Shown: in pieces, positions 63,114 through 64,000 of the stretch | Numbering within the stretch: the stretch's first letter is position 1 | Layout: every line of letters starts with the position of its first letter | Origin: Comamonadaceae bacterium | GTDB taxonomy: Bacteria; Pseudomonadota; Gammaproteobacteria; Burkholderiales; Burkholderiaceae_C | Assembly: GCA_947372745.1 (NCBI GenBank) | Contig: CANBUY010000006.1 | Coordinates: 1 to 64,000 of the forward strand | Length of the DNA: 64,000 nt | Reading direction: 5' to 3' | The notes under the pieces: generated by a model | What the model was told of the DNA's origin: nothing | What the model saw: the letters and a program-made list of their open reading frames with translations, nothing else | The model's database searches: none | Made by a program: the position numbers and the translations under genes

Positions 63114-63851
63114 TTAACCCATGTGCAAACCACCGTTGACCGAGAAGTCAGCGCCTGTGGAGTAGCCGCCTTCTTCTGATGCCAACCACGCAATGATGGA
63201 GGCAATCTCGCTGGGTTTGCCCAAGCGCTTCACCGGAATAGTCGCCACAATTTTGGCCAACACGTCTTCACGAATCGCGTTCACCATGTCGGTCCCAATG
63301 TAGCCTGGGCTCACGGTGTTGACCGTTACGCCTTTGGTGGCCAACTCTTGCGCCAAAGCCATGGTGAAACCGTGCATACCGGCTTTGGCGGCTGAGTAGT
63401 TGGTTTGACCCGCTTGGCCTTTTTCGCCGTTCACCGACGAGATGTTGACAATGCGTCCCCAACCCTTTTCAACCATGTCGCCCACCACTTGCTTGGTGAC
63501 GTTGAACATGGAGTTCAGATTGGTCTCGATCACTGAATCCCAGTCTTCGCGCGTCATTTTCAAAAACATGCGGTCACGGGTAATACCCGCGTTGTTGACC
63601 AGCAAGTCAATGGTGCCGTGCTCGGCTTTGGTTTTCTCGAAGGCTTCAACTGTGGAATCCCAGTCGCCCACATTGCCAGCAGAAGCGTAGAACGTGAAGC
63701 CGAGGGCCGCTTGTTCTGCAATCCACTTGGCGTGGTCACGGGTGGGGCCGCAGCCTGCAATCACCTTGAAACCTTCGGCGTGAAGCCGCTGGCAAATGGC
63801 GGTCCCGATGCCACCCATACCACCGGTGACGTAAGCTACTTTTTGACTCAT
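63114..63851 (-). CDS. phaB: Acetoacetyl-CoA reductase
   Basis: A 245-residue short-chain dehydrogenase. The NADPH loop is TGGMGGIG (9-16), with NNAG at 86-89 and the catalytic S139, Y152 and K156 (NISSVNGEKGQAGQTNYSAAK). The start MSQKVAYVTGGMGGIGTAICQRLHAEGFKVIAGCGP is typical of PhaB. It makes (R)-3-hydroxybutyryl-CoA for polyhydroxybutyrate. GAGGAAA precedes the ATG. The thiolase gene upstream completes the route from acetyl-CoA. Confidence 0.95.
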   Translation of the reverse strand: MSQKVAYVTGGMGGIGTAICQRLHAEGFKVIAGCGPTRDHAKWIAEQAALGFTFYASAGNVGDWDSTVEAFEKTKAEHGTIDLLVNNAGITRDRMFLKMTREDWDSVIETNLNSMFNVTKQVVGDMVEKGWGRIVNISSVNGEKGQAGQTNYSAAKAGMHGFTMALAQELATKGVTVNTVSPGYIGTDMVNAIREDVLAKIVATIPVKRLGKPSEIASIIAWLASEEGGYSTGADFSVNGGLHMG

Positions 63852-63902
63852 TTTTGTTTCCTCTTTGTTAATGAACTGTCTATTTTTCTAACCACTAAAA
63901 AC

Positions 63903-64000
63903 TTAGCGCTCGATCGTCAAGGCAACGCCCATACCGCCACCAATGCACAAGCTGGCAATGCCTTTTTTGGCATCGCGGCGCTGCATTTCATGCAAGAGCG
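63903..64000 (-). CDS. phaA: Acetyl-CoA acetyltransferase, C-terminal end (partial)
   Basis: The last 31 codons of a thiolase: [31 protein letters not shown], stop TAA at 63903-63905. The C-x-G motif in SLCIGGGMG holds the second catalytic cysteine. It lies 51 bases upstream of phaB on the same strand, so it is the biosynthetic thiolase that condenses two acetyl-CoA. The rest lies beyond the window. Confidence 0.9.
   Translation of the reverse strand, partial: LLHEMQRRDAKKGIASLCIGGGMGVALTIER

Overview
This 64 kb window is chromosomal DNA from a betaproteobacterium, most likely Burkholderiales/Comamonadaceae (Rhodoferax- or Polaromonas-like). That assignment is inferred from gene content: a pyruvate dehydrogenase E3 carrying its own lipoyl domain, Bug-type solute receptors, polyhydroxybutyrate genes, and short intergenic repeats of a style I associate with this family. 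I see no tRNA, rRNA, CRISPR array, prophage or intact insertion sequence. Coding density is high; only one gap exceeds 300 bp.

Layout. 0-4 kb: the end of bamD, then a coupled cluster of a DinG/YoaA-type helicase, a coiled-coil exported protein and zapE. 4-9.7 kb: the 2-oxoglutarate dehydrogenase operon (odhA-odhB-lpd). 9.9-13.6 kb: prpE, an isochorismatase-like hydrolase and an AcuI/YhdH reductase, suggesting propionate/acrylate chemistry. 13.6-14.9 kb: an NlpC/P60 peptidase and a DEDDy exonuclease. 15-27.7 kb: a malonate region. A complete malonate decarboxylase operon (mdcA-C-D-E-G-B-H) follows a TRAP transporter, with a divergent GntR regulator over a palindromic operator, then a Bug receptor and malonyl-CoA synthetase matB on the other strand. 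27.8-37 kb: a dipeptide-type ABC transporter operon interleaved with two M20 amidohydrolases and an M14-like DUF2817 peptidase.

37-41.8 kb: a glyoxalase-like protein, an AT-rich stretch with a small unknown exported protein, and a single-chain MmeI-like (Type IIL) restriction-modification enzyme. 41.8-45.6 kb: lldR and lldP for lactate, then a second orphan Bug receptor. 45.6-52.8 kb: a periplasmic protein of unknown function, then the pyruvate dehydrogenase genes aceE-aceF-lpdA. 53-56.2 kb: a divergent two-component system. 56.2-62.3 kb: folD, prlC, rpiA, pyrD and an FAD oxidoreductase. 62.4-64 kb: a truncated ORF6N gene, phaB and the end of phaA.

Together the genes describe a heterotroph specialised in organic acids (malonate, lactate, propionate, peptides) that feed acyl-CoA pools, PDH, the TCA cycle and PHB storage. 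The two features least explained by ordinary annotation are families of dispersed short repeats. One is a CGTCATTGCGAG-type inverted repeat in four places, one of them at the broken end of the ORF6N gene. The other is an ATAGCTG-type element that supplies terminators between genes and, in other copies, forms part of a signal peptide and a protein linker.
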